The notes under the pieces: model-generated
Told to the model about the DNA's origin: nothing
Seen by the model: only the letters and a program-made list of their open reading frames with translations
The model's database searches: none
Shown here: positions 1 through 6,800 of the stretch, piece by piece
How positions within the stretch are numbered: the stretch's first letter is position 1
How the letters are laid out: every line of letters begins with the position of its first letter
Source of the DNA: Bacteroidales bacterium
GTDB lineage: Bacteria; Bacteroidota; Bacteroidia; Bacteroidales; UBA3663
NCBI GenBank assembly: GCA_017632695.1
Contig: JAGBQS010000275.1
Coordinates: forward strand, 1 to 7,451
Direction of reading: 5' to 3'
DNA length: 7,451 bases
Position numbers and translations under genes: made by a program

Positions 1-141
1 GGCTATCCCCCACTCATGGGCAGGTTACATACGCGTTACTCACCCGTGCGCCGCTCGCCACCCGAGGTGCTGCCGCTCGACTTGCATGTGTTAGGCCTGT
101 CGCTAGCGTTCATCCTGAGCCAGGATCAAACTCTTCGTTGT
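1..141 (-). rRNA. rrs: 16S ribosomal RNA, 5' end (partial)
   Basis: This is the reverse complement of the first part of a bacterial 16S rRNA gene; the rest lies beyond the left edge. Read on the minus strand it contains the universal 27F site AGAGTTTGATCCTGGCTCAG (134 down to 115), then GATGAACGCTAGCGACAGGC, AACACATGCAAGTCGAG and GGCGCACGGGTGAGTAACGC, ending in GGGGGATAGCC. The mature 5' end is placed at about base 141 by analogy with E. coli, seven bases before AGAG. GATGAACGCTAGC is characteristic of Bacteroidota. The segment that forms helix 6 (variable region V1), between AAGTCGAG and GGCGCACGGG, is very short compared with Bacteroides. The fragment is too short for a genus call. Confidence 0.97.
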
Positions 142-340
142 TAATATCGTTTATTTCCCTTGCGGGATAATAGACTTTGGTCTGATTCCTCCGGCTCCTG
201 AGTCATGCTTTTTGACGGTAAAGCTCTCTGAGTTTCTCTTTCAAGATCCTCTTCGCACTCGCTCTACCTTGCTTTGTACTACTTTATATCATTAATTCAG
301 TTCCTCAAAGATCGTTTGCTTCCGGTTTTGAAGCGAAAGC
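142..340 (-). other. rRNA operon leader (transcribed 5' spacer)
   Basis: About 200 bases separate the predicted rrn transcription start (near 339) from the mature 16S 5' end. No tRNA or open reading frame of note is seen. On the minus strand a small hairpin of four base pairs, TCCC/GGGA closing a GCAA (GNRA-type) loop, lies at 156-167, just upstream of the mature 16S end. The leader should contain half of the RNase III processing stem and an antitermination site, as in other bacteria; the pairing partner is outside the window and I could not identify a boxA with confidence. The extent rests on the predicted promoter, so the right boundary is approximate. Confidence 0.6.
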
Positions 341-345
341 GGGTG

Positions 346-377
346 CAAAGATAGAGGGTTTTCTGACACCCTCCAAA
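346..377 (-). promoter_or_regulatory. rrn promoter, Bacteroidota type (TTTG-N20-TATCTTTG)
   Basis: On the minus strand TTTG (377-374) is followed after exactly 20 bases by TATCTTTG (353-346). This matches the known primary-sigma consensus of Bacteroidota: TTTG near -33 and TAnnTTTG near -7, about 19-21 apart. Transcription would start near base 339 and run into the 16S gene. Upstream on the same strand are two A6 tracts (383-378 and 395-390) spaced 12 bases apart, resembling an UP element that would raise rRNA promoter strength. The 20-base spacer begins and ends with a perfect inverted repeat, GAGGGT and ACCCTC, which is discussed among the findings. Confidence 0.85.
354..373. repeat. Inverted repeat filling the rrn promoter spacer
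   Basis: GAGGGT at 354-359 and ACCCTC at 368-373 are perfect inverted copies with an 8-base centre. Together they occupy the complete spacer between the -33 and -7 elements of the rrn promoter. The dyad could be an operator or a DNA structural element controlling rRNA output, or it could be coincidence; only the sequence symmetry is directly seen. Confidence 0.5.
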
Positions 378-532
378 TTTTTTCGCAACTTTTTTCGAAA
401 TTGACGTGTTTTTGACTCCGAACAGCCCCCTTTTACCCCGTTTTTGAAAGGCTCAACTGACAAAAAACGGCAGTTCATCGCAAAGTTTTTGCTACTTTTT
501 CCAGTCTCCGCGACAGATTTTCATCCCAAAAC

Positions 533-550
533 ACAGAATCGACGTTCTGT
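533..550. repeat. 18-base dyad ACAGAA-N6-TTCTGT
   Basis: ACAGAA (533-538) and TTCTGT (545-550) are perfect inverted copies around a 6-base centre, TCGACG. The size and symmetry fit a binding site for a dimeric helix-turn-helix regulator. No T tract follows on either strand, so it is not an intrinsic terminator. No regulator can be named from the sequence. Confidence 0.4.
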
Positions 551-595
551 ACTGACCCGAAGAAACACAGACCTAGAATACCCTCTGATAATTTA

Positions 596-693
596 CGTCC
601 CTTAAGGAGAAAATTTGCGGGCTTTAAGGGAAAATTTTACTCCCCTTAAGGAGAACGGATTTTTTGCCAAAAGCATTTACGTATTGAGGGACG
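596..693. repeat. Cluster of direct and inverted CCCTTAAGG repeats
   Basis: The 13-base sequence CCCTTAAGGAGAA occurs exactly twice, at 599-611 and 643-655, 44 bases apart. Between them TTAAGGG (624-630) is the inverted copy and can pair with CCCTTAA of either flanking repeat, giving two mutually exclusive 7-base-pair stems. The core CCTTAAGG is itself palindromic. An outer inverted pair, CGTCCC (596-601) and GGGACG (688-693), encloses the whole. A T6 run at 660-665 follows the second repeat, but about ten bases from the stem, too far for a standard terminator. The cluster lies upstream of the predicted typA start site, so DNA-level protein binding seems more likely than an RNA switch. Function unknown. 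Confidence 0.55.
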
Positions 694-727
694 CACATTA
701 CAAAATTGCACAAAACAAAAACCATTT

Positions 728-750
728 ATATATATTTAAAGGTATAAAAG
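728..750 (+). repeat. Direct repeat copy 1, upstream of the typA -7 box
   Basis: This AT-rich stretch, beginning ATATATATTTAAAGGTA and ending AAAAG, recurs at 792-813 with one deleted A and one T-to-G change. Copy 1 ends where the -33 region of the typA promoter would be expected. It may be a duplicated regulatory site or the trace of a local promoter duplication. Confidence 0.45.
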
Positions 751-773
751 CACCAACCTATTAATTATTTCCA

Positions 774-781
774 TATCTTTG
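774..781 (+). promoter_or_regulatory. Probable typA promoter -7 box (TATCTTTG)
   Basis: TATCTTTG at 774-781 matches the Bacteroidota -7 consensus TAnnTTTG and is identical to the box of the divergent rrn promoter. No TTTG is found 19-21 bases upstream; the nearest candidate (AAAAG, 746-750) is a poor match. The promoter is therefore either weak or activator-dependent. Transcription would begin near 788 and leave a leader of about 40 bases before the typA ATG. Confidence 0.6.
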
Positions 782-791
782 CGCGGTGTTA

Positions 792-813
792 ATATATATT
801 TAAGGTAGAAAAG
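792..813 (+). repeat. Direct repeat copy 2, in the typA leader
   Basis: This is the partner of the repeat at 728-750, beginning ATATATATTTAAGGTAG and ending AAAAG. It lies in the predicted 5' untranslated region of typA, 13 bases before the ATG. The A-rich leader with no well-placed Shine-Dalgarno motif is usual for Bacteroidota, where AT-rich upstream sequence favours initiation. Confidence 0.45.
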
Positions 814-826
814 ACTGAATTAATTT

Positions 827-2680
827 ATGCAACAGAACGTTCGTAATATTGCGATTATCGCACATGTCGACCACGGCAAAACCACCCTCGTCGACAAGTT
901 GCTTCATGCGGGAAACCTCTTCCGTGAGAACCAGGCTACCGCCGACCTCATGCTCGACGGCTCTTCACAGGGCCTTGATCTGGAGCGTGAACGTGGAATC
1001 ACCATTTTGAGCAAAAACGTTTCCATCAATTACAAAGGGACTAAAATCAACATTATCGATACTCCAGGCCACAGCGACTTCGGTGGAGAAGTAGAGCGTG
1101 TGCTGAACATGGCCGACGGCTGTCTGCTCCTTGTTGATGCCTTCGAAGGCCCCATGCCCCAGACCCGCTTCGTGCTCCAGAAAGCCATTCAGATTGGCTT
1201 GAAGCCGATTGTGGTGGTCAACAAAGTGGACAAACCGAACTGTACTCCCGATCTGGCGCAGGAAAAAGTATTTGACCTGATGTTCAACCTCGGCGCTACT
1301 GAAGAACAGCTGGATTTCGTAACTATTTTCGGATCGGCAAAGAACGGCTGGATGTCGGACGACTGGAAGAAGCCGACAGACAACGTTACTGCCCTGCTTG
1401 ACGCCATCCTCGAAAACATTCCGGCTCCGGAAATCATCGAGGGTCCTACACAAATGCTTGTCACCTCGCTTGAGTACTCGAGTTTTGTAGGACGTATTGC
1501 CATCGGACGCGTACACCGCGGCTCGGTTAAGGTCGGCCAGGACGTACTCCTGATGCACCACACCGACGAGGGCATAGAATCGAAAAAAGTCCGTGTCAAG
1601 GAACTCTACACCTTCGAAGGCATGGGCAAGAAGAAAGTCGACGAAGTATTTTCGGGCGACATCTGCGCTATGACCGGTATCGAAGGATTCGAAATCGGCG
1701 ATACCATCAGCGATGTCAACAATCCGGAAGCTATGGCACGCATCAAGGTCGATGAACCGACCATGTCGATGCTGTTCACCATCAACGACTCTCCATTCTT
1801 CGGCAAGGAAGGCAAATTTGTGACCAGCCGTCAGATTCAGGACCGTCTGATGAAGGAACTTGAGAAAGACGTTGCCCTCCGTGTAGAAAAGAACGAGGCC
1901 CGCGATGGAGCCTGGATGGTTTATGGCCGAGGCGTACTTCATCTCTCCATTCTCATCGAAACCATGCGTCGCGAAGGCTACGAACTGCAGATCGGTCAGC
2001 CGCAGGTAATCATCAAAGAGATTGACGGCAAAAAATGCGAGCCGATCGAACAGATGACCATCAACTGCCCGGAAGAATACAGTTCGAAGATGATCGATAT
2101 GGTAACCCGTCGCAAGGGCGAAATGGTCAGCATGGAAACTCAGGGCGACCGCATCCACATGGAGTTCAAGATTCCGTCAAGAGGCGTTATCGGACTCCGC
2201 ACCAATGTTCTTACGGCATCGGCCGGCGAAGCCATCATGGCACATCAGTTCCTGGATTATGAACCCTGGAAGGGCGAAATCGTACGCCGTACCAACGGCT
2301 CCATCATTGCTATGGAGGGAGGAACCGCTTTTGCCTATGCCCTGGACAAGTTGCAGGATCGCGGCAAGTTCTTCATTTTCCCCCAGGACGAAGTTTACGG
2401 CGGACAGGTGGTTGGCGAACATGCCAAAGACAAAGACCTGACCGTAAACGTAACAAAGTCGAAGAAACTCACGAACATGCGTTCGAAGTCGAGCGATGAA
2501 AAGGCCGCTTTGATTCCGCCGAAGGTATTCTCACTTGAGGAAGCTTTGGAATACATCAAGGAAGACGAATACGTTGAAGTAACGCCAAAGAGCCTTCGTA
2601 TGCGCAAGATCGTGCTCGACGAACTGGAGCGCAAGCGCATTCACCGCGCAGCCGGCATTGAGGACGAAGACGAAGATTGA
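827..2680 (+). CDS. typA: Ribosome-binding GTPase TypA/BipA
   Basis: This 617-residue translational GTPase binds the ribosome in the cytoplasm; the family is known for roles in 50S subunit assembly and in stress and low-temperature growth. All G motifs are present: AHVDHGKTT (12-20), RGITI (56-60), DTPGH (78-82), NKVD (132-135) and SAK (170-172). A beta-barrel domain II (VGRIAIGRVHRG, around 222-233) and two EF-G-like domains follow. The BipA-specific C-terminal part is recognisable by GLRTNVLTASAGEAIMAH, GEHAKDKDL and the KSKKLTNMRSKSSDEK stretch. Length is normal for the family, with a short acidic tail (EDEDED) at the very end. The ATG at 827 puts the first G motif at the usual distance. 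The gene is divergent from the rRNA operon and its TGA stop overlaps the next start. Confidence 0.98.
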   Translation: MQQNVRNIAIIAHVDHGKTTLVDKLLHAGNLFRENQATADLMLDGSSQGLDLERERGITILSKNVSINYKGTKINIIDTPGHSDFGGEVERVLNMADGCLLLVDAFEGPMPQTRFVLQKAIQIGLKPIVVVNKVDKPNCTPDLAQEKVFDLMFNLGATEEQLDFVTIFGSAKNGWMSDDWKKPTDNVTALLDAILENIPAPEIIEGPTQMLVTSLEYSSFVGRIAIGRVHRGSVKVGQDVLLMHHTDEGIESKKVRVKELYTFEGMGKKKVDEVFSGDICAMTGIEGFEIGDTISDVNNPEAMARIKVDEPTMSMLFTINDSPFFGKEGKFVTSRQIQDRLMKELEKDVALRVEKNEARDGAWMVYGRGVLHLSILIETMRREGYELQIGQPQVIIKEIDGKKCEPIEQMTINCPEEYSSKMIDMVTRRKGEMVSMETQGDRIHMEFKIPSRGVIGLRTNVLTASAGEAIMAHQFLDYEPWKGEIVRRTNGSIIAMEGGTAFAYALDKLQDRGKFFIFPQDEVYGGQVVGEHAKDKDLTVNVTKSKKLTNMRSKSSDEKAALIPPKVFSLEEALEYIKEDEYVEVTPKSLRMRKIVLDELERKRIHRAAGIEDEDED

Positions 2681-3780
2681 TTCCCAACAACGAAGACAAA
2701 CCGCACTTGAAAAAGCTCGATTGGTATATAATCAGGAAGTTTCTGGGCACGTATTTCTTTACGATTGTCCTGATTCTTGCTATTGCCATTGTATTGGATT
2801 ACAATGACAAGATGGATAAGTTTGAGGCGCACGACACTCCGGCGTGGGAGATTATCAAATACTACCTGAACTACATCCCTTATTTTGCCAATCTGTTCGG
2901 GCCGCTGTTTGTCTTCGTTGCCTGTATATTTTTCACTTCCAAGCTGGCAGGCGACAGCGAAATCATCGCCATGCTGGCATCAGGTGTCAGCTTTAACCGA
3001 TTACTGAGGCCTTACATCCTATCGGCTGCATTTCTGGGACTGCTGACATTCACCCTCAACAGTTTTGTCATTCCCCCGACCAGCGTCAACCGCATCGAGT
3101 TTCTGAACACCTACTATAAAGACAAGCAGAAAAAGGTATCGACCAACAATCAGTTCATGGTTGAACCGGGCGTGGTGTTTTATATGTACATGTTCGAGAT
3201 TCGCAACAATACCGGCCGACGCTTTGCTCTGGAAAGTTATGACAACAAGAAACTGGTTTCGCGTCTGACGGCCGACAAGGCTGAATACAAAGGCGATTAC
3301 CATTGGGAGCTTACCCGGTGGAACATCCGTCACATTAACGAAGACGGAGAAACGCTTGAGTCCGGTCTGAAGATGGATACCGTAATTGCCATCGGCCCGG
3401 AAGACATTATTATCCAAACGGACGATTATGAGAAGATGACGACACCCGAGCTAAGTGCGTATATCGAAAAACAGCGTTTCCGCGGAACCGGAAACATACA
3501 GGATTTCGAGATTGAATATCACAAGAGGTTCGCAGCCATCGCCACATCGTTCATTCTTACGCTGATCGGCGTGTGCCTTTCTTCCAAAAAAATCCGAGGC
3601 GGCATGGGTATCAATCTGGGTATCGGACTGGTACTGGCCTTTCTCTATATCCTGTTCCAAACTGTCAGCTCGTCGTTTGCAGTCAGCGGCGACATGCCGG
3701 TTATGGCTGCCGTCTGGTTACCCAACATCGTTTTTCTGATAATAGCTATATATCTTTACAAATATAAAGCTCCGAAATAA
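2677..3780 (+). CDS. LptF/LptG-family lipopolysaccharide export permease (YjgP/YjgQ)
   Basis: This is a 367-residue inner-membrane permease of the LptF/LptG family. In the known system LptF and LptG with the ATPase LptB extract lipopolysaccharide from the inner membrane and pass it to the periplasmic bridge. The layout is canonical: three N-terminal membrane segments (about 22-42, 68-90 and 109-132), a periplasmic jellyroll-like domain (about 135-280), and three C-terminal segments (about 285-302, 312-333 and 342-362). The cytoplasmic coupling-helix region LASGVSFNRLLRP (100-112) and the SSKKIRGGMG loop are typical. LptF and LptG cannot be told apart by eye. No ATG precedes the first membrane helix: the start must be TTG at 2677, overlapping the typA stop, or TTG at 2707, which gives MKKLDWYIIRKF, close to the usual N-terminus. 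An in-frame TGA at 2659-2661 excludes a longer form. Translational coupling to typA is likely. Confidence 0.92.
   Translation: MIPNNEDKPHLKKLDWYIIRKFLGTYFFTIVLILAIAIVLDYNDKMDKFEAHDTPAWEIIKYYLNYIPYFANLFGPLFVFVACIFFTSKLAGDSEIIAMLASGVSFNRLLRPYILSAAFLGLLTFTLNSFVIPPTSVNRIEFLNTYYKDKQKKVSTNNQFMVEPGVVFYMYMFEIRNNTGRRFALESYDNKKLVSRLTADKAEYKGDYHWELTRWNIRHINEDGETLESGLKMDTVIAIGPEDIIIQTDDYEKMTTPELSAYIEKQRFRGTGNIQDFEIEYHKRFAAIATSFILTLIGVCLSSKKIRGGMGINLGIGLVLAFLYILFQTVSSSFAVSGDMPVMAAVWLPNIVFLIIAIYLYKYKAPK
3751..3758 (+). promoter_or_regulatory. Possible weak promoter -7 box inside the end of the permease gene
   Basis: TATCTTTA matches seven of eight positions of TAnnTTTG and lies about 70 bases before the next ATG. 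There is no TTTG at the -33 distance. It could start a separate transcript for the downstream carbohydrate genes, but it is in coding sequence and AT-rich chance matches are common. Confidence 0.2.
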
Positions 3781-3809
3781 CTTCCTGAGAGTTTCCGTTT
3801 TAAGGAAGT
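3780..3809 (+). promoter_or_regulatory. Stem-loop in the gap before the beta-helix protein gene
   Basis: ACTTCCT (3780-3786) and AGGAAGT (3803-3809) form a perfect 7-base-pair stem with a 16-base loop, starting at the last base of the permease stop codon. The AGGAAG half resembles a Shine-Dalgarno sequence but sits 15 bases before the ATG, farther than usual, and would be hidden in the stem. Only AAAAAG follows, not a T run, so it is not a standard terminator on this strand. It may modulate translation or protect the transcript end. Confidence 0.35.
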
Positions 3810-3823
3810 AAAAAGCATCCGAC

Positions 3824-6800
3824 ATGAAGAAACTAACCTGTATAGTCTTATCGTTCTGTACTGCAGCCTCTTTGGTCGCAGCGATTGACTTACCCTCCAT
3901 CGATTATTCGTATTGCGGATACAAAGCATCGGCCGATACCATTCCGACACTACCATCAAGCCTGATCCTGTCCCCTGTGGAGGGAGACAACACCCGAGCC
4001 ATTCAGGAAGCCATCGATTTAGTGAGCCAAATGACTCCCGACGAACAAGGTTTCCGCGGTGTGGTTCAGCTGGCCGAAGGCACCTTCATGCTCAACGGAC
4101 GTCTGCAAATCAGACAAAGCGGAGTCATACTGCGAGGTATGGGCGCCGAAAAGACAACGTTACTTATGCAAGGAGCCGACCGGAATCCTGCCATCCTGGT
4201 TCAAGGCAACCGGATTGCAACTTCAGCAGACACCTTGTATCTTACCGGTATGGTACACGCCGGCGATCGTTCACTCTCAACTGCCGGGAGCACCCATCTT
4301 CTGAAAAGAGGAGCCGAAATCGAGGTTGTACATCCCAGTACAAAGGACTGGATTGAGCAATACGGCTGCCAGGAATACGGCGGAGGCATCAGTGCCTTGG
4401 GGTGGAAGCCCGGAGAAGTGGACGTGCGCTACCGCAGGAGCATTTCAAATGACAGTTCCCTTGAACTTGATGCCCCTGTGTATATGACTTTCGATGCCGG
4501 AAAAAACCAGGCCTATGCCCTGATATACAACTGGAGCAACGGATACATCCGGCAATCCGGAATCGAAGACCTCAGCATAGAATCGGAATATAATCCTTCC
4601 AATCCGAAAGACGAGCAGCATCTATGGACCGGCATCAGCCTCGATAACGCTCTGGACTGCTGGGTGCGGCGCGTTAATTTCCGGCATCTGGCTGGTAGCG
4701 GTGTGATTGTTCAGCCACACGGACAACGTATCAGCATCGAAGACTGCATGTATCTGCAGCCAGTAAGCGAGGTAGCAGGTCATCGCAGGAATGCCTTTTA
4801 TGTTTTCGGACAACAGACACTGATTCTACGCTGTCTGGCAGAACACGCCATGCATGCCTTTGCAGGAGGTTGGGCGGCACCAGGACCGAATGCCTTCGTT
4901 CAATGCGAAGCCCGTGAAGCTCTTGATTACAGCGGAGGCATCGACGCATGGGCTACCGGTTTGCTTTTCGACATCGTTGACATAGACGGTCACGATCTGG
5001 TGCTGAAAAATATCGGACAGGATCACAACGGCGCCGGATGGACAGCTGCCAACAGTACGCTGTGGCAATGTTCGGCGGCAACGGTACATTGTTTCTCACC
5101 GGATCCAGAGAACCGGAACCGGGCTTATGGTGTCTGGGCGCAATTCCAAGGCAACGGTATTTGGGTTGGCAGCAACGAACATATCAGTCCGCGCAGCCTA
5201 TATTTTGCACAACTCGACAAACGCACTGGCAAACCAGGCAAGCCCGCGTTGCTCGAAACACCAACCGAGGCAACCAGCAGTCCTACCCCCGAACAAGCCA
5301 TGCAGCTTGCCGGACTGGCAAGAACGACTCCACGTTTCACACTCGAAATGCTTATCCGGCAACAACAGGCAATCGTTACCAGCCAATATCAGGTTATTGA
5401 CAAAAAAACGCAGCAGGAACTGGCACAACTAAGGAAGAAACAGGACCGTCAAAAGATGAAGGAACCGGAAACGGAACCTTGTCGTATTTCCCTGACAGAC
5501 GGACATCTTACCGGTAACAACGGCCTGTTAACAGGCGGCAAATACAATACGCCCTGGTGGAGCGGTAAGATACGGCCGACGTTTGTCGAACAAAAAGCAC
5601 AGCCGGCACTGACCCGTTTTGTTCCCGACCGGACCGGCCTTGGTTTTACCGATCATGTTGACTCTGTCATTGCCTTCCTTGACCGGACGCATACGCTGGT
5701 CTTCGACCAATGGTACGGACTGTGGTACGACAGACGACGGGATGACCACGAACGCATCAGAAGGCGGGATGCCGATTGCTGGGCTCCTTTTTATGAACAG
5801 CCTTGGGCCAGAAGCGGTCAGGGGACAGCGTGGGAAGGACTTTCCCGCTATGATCTTGCACAACCCAACACATGGTATTATGAGCGTTTGCAGGAGTTTG
5901 CCCGCAAGGCTCCCAATCATCTGCTTTTCCTTGAGCACTACTTCCAGCACAACATTCTGGAAGCCGGCGCGCATTGGGTCGATTGTCCGTGGAGACCGGT
6001 TAACAACATCAATGGAACCGTATTTCCAGAACCCGTTCCTTTTGCAGGCGACAAACGTATCTTTGTGGCAGAATGGTTCTACGACGAACAGAACACAACC
6101 ATGCGCAATCTTCACCGCCAATATATCCGTCAGAATCTGGAACAGTTCAGGGATTATCCGAATGTAGTTCACCTGATCAGCGAGGAATACACCGGGCCCT
6201 ATCACTTTACCCGCTTCTGGCTTGAATGCATCGACGAATGGGAAAAGGAAACGGGTCTGCATCCGCTCACAGCATTAGCATGCACCAAAGAGGTACAGGA
6301 CAGCCTGCTTGCCGATCCGGTACTGAGCCGGGTAATCGACATCATACAGATACAATACTGGTTTTACAAACAACCCGACAAACGCAATCCGAATACTCTT
6401 TGGGCGCCTGCCGGCGGTCAGAATATGGCTCCGCGCCAGCAGCAGCGCAAACTTCCCAATGGCAAATCCGTCTTTTCGGATGTTTACCAGGCCGTTAGCG
6501 AATATCGCCAAAAGTATCCTGAAAAAGCCGTAACCTACTATGCTCAAGGCTACCCGGAACAGGGTTGGGCTGTATTGATGGCAGGAGGATCGTGCTGTCA
6601 GGTAACCCTGAACGAAGAATCGCTTCTACATAATCTTCCTTCCATGAAGATTACGGACGTCGGCCAAAATGCAAAAGCTCTTAGCAACGGAACATCAAGT
6701 CTGGTTTATTTTACCAACGACGGCGATGCGTATCTGTCCGGAATCAAACCCGGCAAGCACATACTCAAACAAATAAGCAAGGACGGTCAAAGCAAACCTG

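Larger units (their letters stand above)
378..773. other. Non-coding divergent control region between rrn and typA
   Basis: About 400 bases lie between the rrn promoter and the typA -7 box without a gene I can support. The part next to rrn is rich in T and A tracts. The middle holds an 18-base dyad (533-550) and a cluster of CCTTAAGG-type repeats (596-693). The part next to typA is strongly AT-rich. Short open frames exist on both strands, but they overlap promoter or repeat sequences and show no recognisable protein. The region most plausibly carries regulatory sites for the two divergent transcription units. Confidence 0.6.

Noticed and set aside
200..240. Possible boxA antitermination site in the rRNA leader (minus-strand GAGCTTTACC)
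   Set aside because: It matches the E. coli boxA only over a few bases, and I have no reliable Bacteroidota consensus to compare with.
305..478. 57-codon ATG open frame on the minus strand (MNCRFLSVEPFKNGVK...)
   Set aside because: It runs straight through the rrn promoter, its UP-like A tracts and the transcription start, and the product is basic and low in recognisable features. The promoter explains the conserved sequence better.
624..665. Hairpin TTAAGGG/CCCTTAA followed by T6 as an intrinsic terminator
   Set aside because: The T run begins about ten bases after the stem and no transcript is expected to end here, since rrn and typA diverge from this region.
615..764. 49-codon TTG open frame on the plus strand preceded by a perfect AAGGAG
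   Set aside because: It covers the repeat cluster and AT-rich DNA, starts with TTG, has no recognisable product, and strong Shine-Dalgarno use is not typical of Bacteroidota. The AAGGAG is part of the repeated CCCTTAAGG unit.
142..826. CRISPR array or insertion sequence in the gene-free region
   Set aside because: There are only two copies of each repeat, no regular spacing, no terminal inverted repeats with target duplication, and no transposase.
965..2158. 397-codon open frame on the minus strand inside typA
   Set aside because: It is antisense to a complete, strongly conserved GTPase gene; the length reflects codon bias of typA, and the translated sequence resembles no family.
3824..3883. 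Lipoprotein signal peptide for the beta-helix/barrel protein
   Set aside because: Cys12 is preceded by Phe (VLSFC), which does not fit a lipobox, while LVAA at 17-20 gives a normal signal peptidase I site.
5528..6262. 244-codon open frame on the minus strand inside the beta-helix/barrel gene
   Set aside because: It is fully antisense to the intact 1017-residue frame and has no signal, domain or promoter of its own.
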